Below, one piece after another: positions 13,454 through 14,396 of a stretch of 14,396 bases of DNA. The notes beneath the pieces were generated by a model. It saw nothing but the letters and a program-made list of their open reading frames with translations. It made no database searches and was not told the DNA's origin. How positions within the stretch are numbered: position 1 is the stretch's first letter; each line of letters opens with the position of its first letter. The translations under genes and the position numbers were made by a program. The DNA comes from Planctomycetales bacterium (GTDB taxonomy: Bacteria > Planctomycetota > SZUA-567). Location: contig BNUQ01000049.1 of NCBI GenBank assembly GCA_025997475.1, positions 1 to 14,396 on the forward strand, written 5' to 3'.

Positions 13454-13589
13454 GGGGCTGTCCTAGATAAATTGGTTATTTGGTTATTTTTTGCGAGTAA
13501 ATTTTGAGCCATTTTTTGAGTGTGCGCAACTGATTTTTAGGGTTGCCATAGTTAAATCGGAACTCGCACTCTTTCAAAAATATACCCAT
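13454..13589 (-). pseudogene. IS1595/ISXO2-type transposase, 3' remnant with terminal repeat
   Basis: On the - strand, bases 13589-13476 code a 37-residue tail with LKECEFRFNYGNPKNQL, the conserved H(L)KECExRFN end of ISXO2-like (IS1595 family) transposases. The frame is stopped just upstream at 13590 onward, so the rest of the gene is missing. GGGGCTGTCCTAGATAA at 13454-13470, six bases past the stop codon, looks like the terminal inverted repeat of the element. The adjoining IS630-type element begins at TA 13589-13590, so it may have inserted into this transposase. Confidence 0.65.
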
Positions 13590-13648
13590 AGCGAATTATT
13601 TTTTGGGAAAAGATTGCTTTGGCGCAGACAAAAGATAAAAAATAACGC

Positions 13649-14140
13649 ATGAAAACCATCGCTAACTTTCTCACCGCCGAACAGCGCCAAGAACTCGCCG
13701 ACCGTCATCGGTTGGAGCCGTCCAAGCGCTACGCCGACCGCATCAAAATTATCCTCGCGCTCGACAAAGGACTTTCTTTCGCCGAAGCCGCCGAATTGTT
13801 TTTGCTCTCGGACGATACCCTGCGGAGCCATTACGCGACGTTTATCAACTGCGGGCTCGAAGCGCTTCTCGCCAATAATTATCACGGTTACGACGGCAAA
13901 TTAAGCGCGGACGCCAAACGGCAACTCCGAGAATGGGTAAATCAGAATTTGTTGTCTTCCGTCCAACCGGCGATTGATTGGTGCCGCGAAAAATTTGCCG
14001 TCGAGTTTTCCATCAGCGGAATGCGCGATTTACTGCACAGTTTGGACTTCGTGTATAAGCATACGGTCTGGGTGCCGGGAAACGCCGACCCGCAAGCGCA
14101 ACGCGAATTTGTCGAAAATCAGGGATTTATTGGCGCATAA
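13649..14140 (+). CDS. IS630-type transposase, N-terminal frame
   Basis: The 163 residues contain the IS630 N-terminal helix-turn-helix: RYADRIKIILALDKGLSFAE onward, SDDTLRSHYATFINCGLEAL, then NYHGYDGKLSADAKRQLREW and SISGMRDLLHSLDFVYKHTVW, matching the winged part that reads Sxxgvxx-LLhrLgfxykk. The frame ends at TAA 14138-14140 after QGFIGA, but the protein plainly continues one base shifted from 14124 (DLLAHKAPETPVIYLDAV). Either a single-base change has broken the gene or this is one of the IS630 elements that need a +1 ribosomal shift near AAAATCAGGGA. As the C-terminal part is also truncated, a dead gene is more likely. Confidence 0.75.
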   Translation: MKTIANFLTAEQRQELADRHRLEPSKRYADRIKIILALDKGLSFAEAAELFLLSDDTLRSHYATFINCGLEALLANNYHGYDGKLSADAKRQLREWVNQNLLSSVQPAIDWCREKFAVEFSISGMRDLLHSLDFVYKHTVWVPGNADPQAQREFVENQGFIGA

Positions 14141-14262
14141 AGCGCCGGAAACGCCGGTCATTTATCTCGACGCCGTGCCTCCGACGCACCATCCGCGCCC
14201 GACCAAGGTCTGGGGTTTGCGCGGCGAAAAGATCGCGGTTCCGGCGAACACCGGTTATGCAT
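14124..14262 (+). pseudogene. IS630-type transposase, catalytic-domain fragment in shifted frame
   Basis: From GAT 14124 this frame reads DLLAHKAPETPVIYLDAV (the first catalytic Asp of the DDE triad lies in YLDAV), then TKVWGLRGEKIAVPANTG, both strongly conserved in the IS630 group. After NTG the expected continuation is absent although the frame stays open to the window end. The second Asp and the Glu are not present, so the product cannot transpose. Confidence 0.65.
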
Positions 14263-14339
14263 CAGCAAGTATACTCAAGGCGAATTGTTTTGCGGAAAGT
14301 CACGTTGGCAACGGCAGTCGTTTCTTGATAGGAGAAACG

Positions 14340-14396
14340 ATGTCGAATTTTAGCGTCAGCAACGTTTTCAGGTCCTCCGCAAAATCGCCCGCGGAC
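14340..14396 (+). CDS. Possible new gene start, cut by window end
   Basis: TAGGAG (14329-14334) stands five bases before ATG 14340, which opens a frame starting MSNFSVSNVFRSSAKSPAD and running off the window. It follows the loss of IS630 similarity at about 14262. Only 19 residues are visible, and no function can be given. Confidence 0.3.
   Translation, partial: MSNFSVSNVFRSSAKSPAD

Larger units (their letters stand above)
13590..14262 (+). mobile_element. IS630-family element, left part (truncated)
   Basis: The stretch from about 13590 (after a TA, the IS630 target) to the end of recognisable transposase near 14262 is the left part of an IS630-type element. GCGAATTATTTTTTGGG at 13591-13607 is the likely left terminal repeat. 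After the conserved KVWGLRGEKIAVPANTG the sequence stops looking like IS630, well before the usual length of about 340 residues, so the right part is lost or replaced. No right terminal repeat was found before the window ends. Confidence 0.6.

Noticed and set aside
13574..13885. 103-residue frame on the - strand over the IS630 gene start
   Set aside because: It lies opposite a clear transposase frame. Only the separate frame at 13476-13589 has transposase similarity on that strand.

Overview
The window holds a largely complete filamentous-phage (inovirus-like) genome, about 0.6 to 12.9 kb, lying in a bacterial chromosome. The order of the + strand genes matches the classical filamentous phage plan: regulators, a probable single-strand DNA binding protein, tiny hydrophobic proteins, major coat protein (pVIII type), another small secreted membrane protein, a long glycine-rich adsorption protein (pIII type), a pVI-type membrane protein, the Zot/pI assembly ATPase, a lipoprotein secretin (pIV type), a Rep_trans-type replication initiator, and then an intergenic region full of hairpins. 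A phage-coded secretin implies a host with an outer membrane. The host lineage cannot be fixed from this sequence. I see no integrase or transposase inside the phage, so integration by host XerC/D or another outside enzyme is possible, but I could not identify att sites.

Left flank (1-543): the 3' end of an Rpn/YhgA-like nuclease gene, followed by a 232-bp-offset tandem duplication of its C-terminal part. Both copies keep a strong internal Shine-Dalgarno and ATG, as expected for the intragenic Rpn antitoxins known from other bacteria. A strong hairpin (571-612) closes this flank.

Lysogeny and accessory module (619-2170, - strand): a CI-like repressor, a membrane-anchored protein combining a PD-(D/E)XK-type nuclease fold with two C-terminal zinc ribbons, and a 32-residue basic peptide. 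The repressor diverges from the phage operon across a switch with two matching palindromes 43 bp apart. This module is the best candidate for an unrecognised phage-borne immunity or superinfection system.

Phage operon (2284-11992, + strand): the first gene is a glutaredoxin-like protein, which is notable because host thioredoxin is needed for f1-type phage assembly. Then follow a small HTH protein, a DUF3102-like protein and the structural and export genes. A folded element at 4505-4700 has a structural twin at 12354-12592. The twins share four stems although loops and several base pairs differ, which suggests selection on the fold in single-stranded DNA or RNA.

Right flank (about 12.9-14.4 kb): a tRNA-Thr(UGU) on the - strand, a small membrane protein, and a nest of decayed insertion sequences (an IS1595/ISXO2 transposase tail next to an IS630-type transposase with a frame change and a truncated end). 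A possible new gene starts at the window edge.
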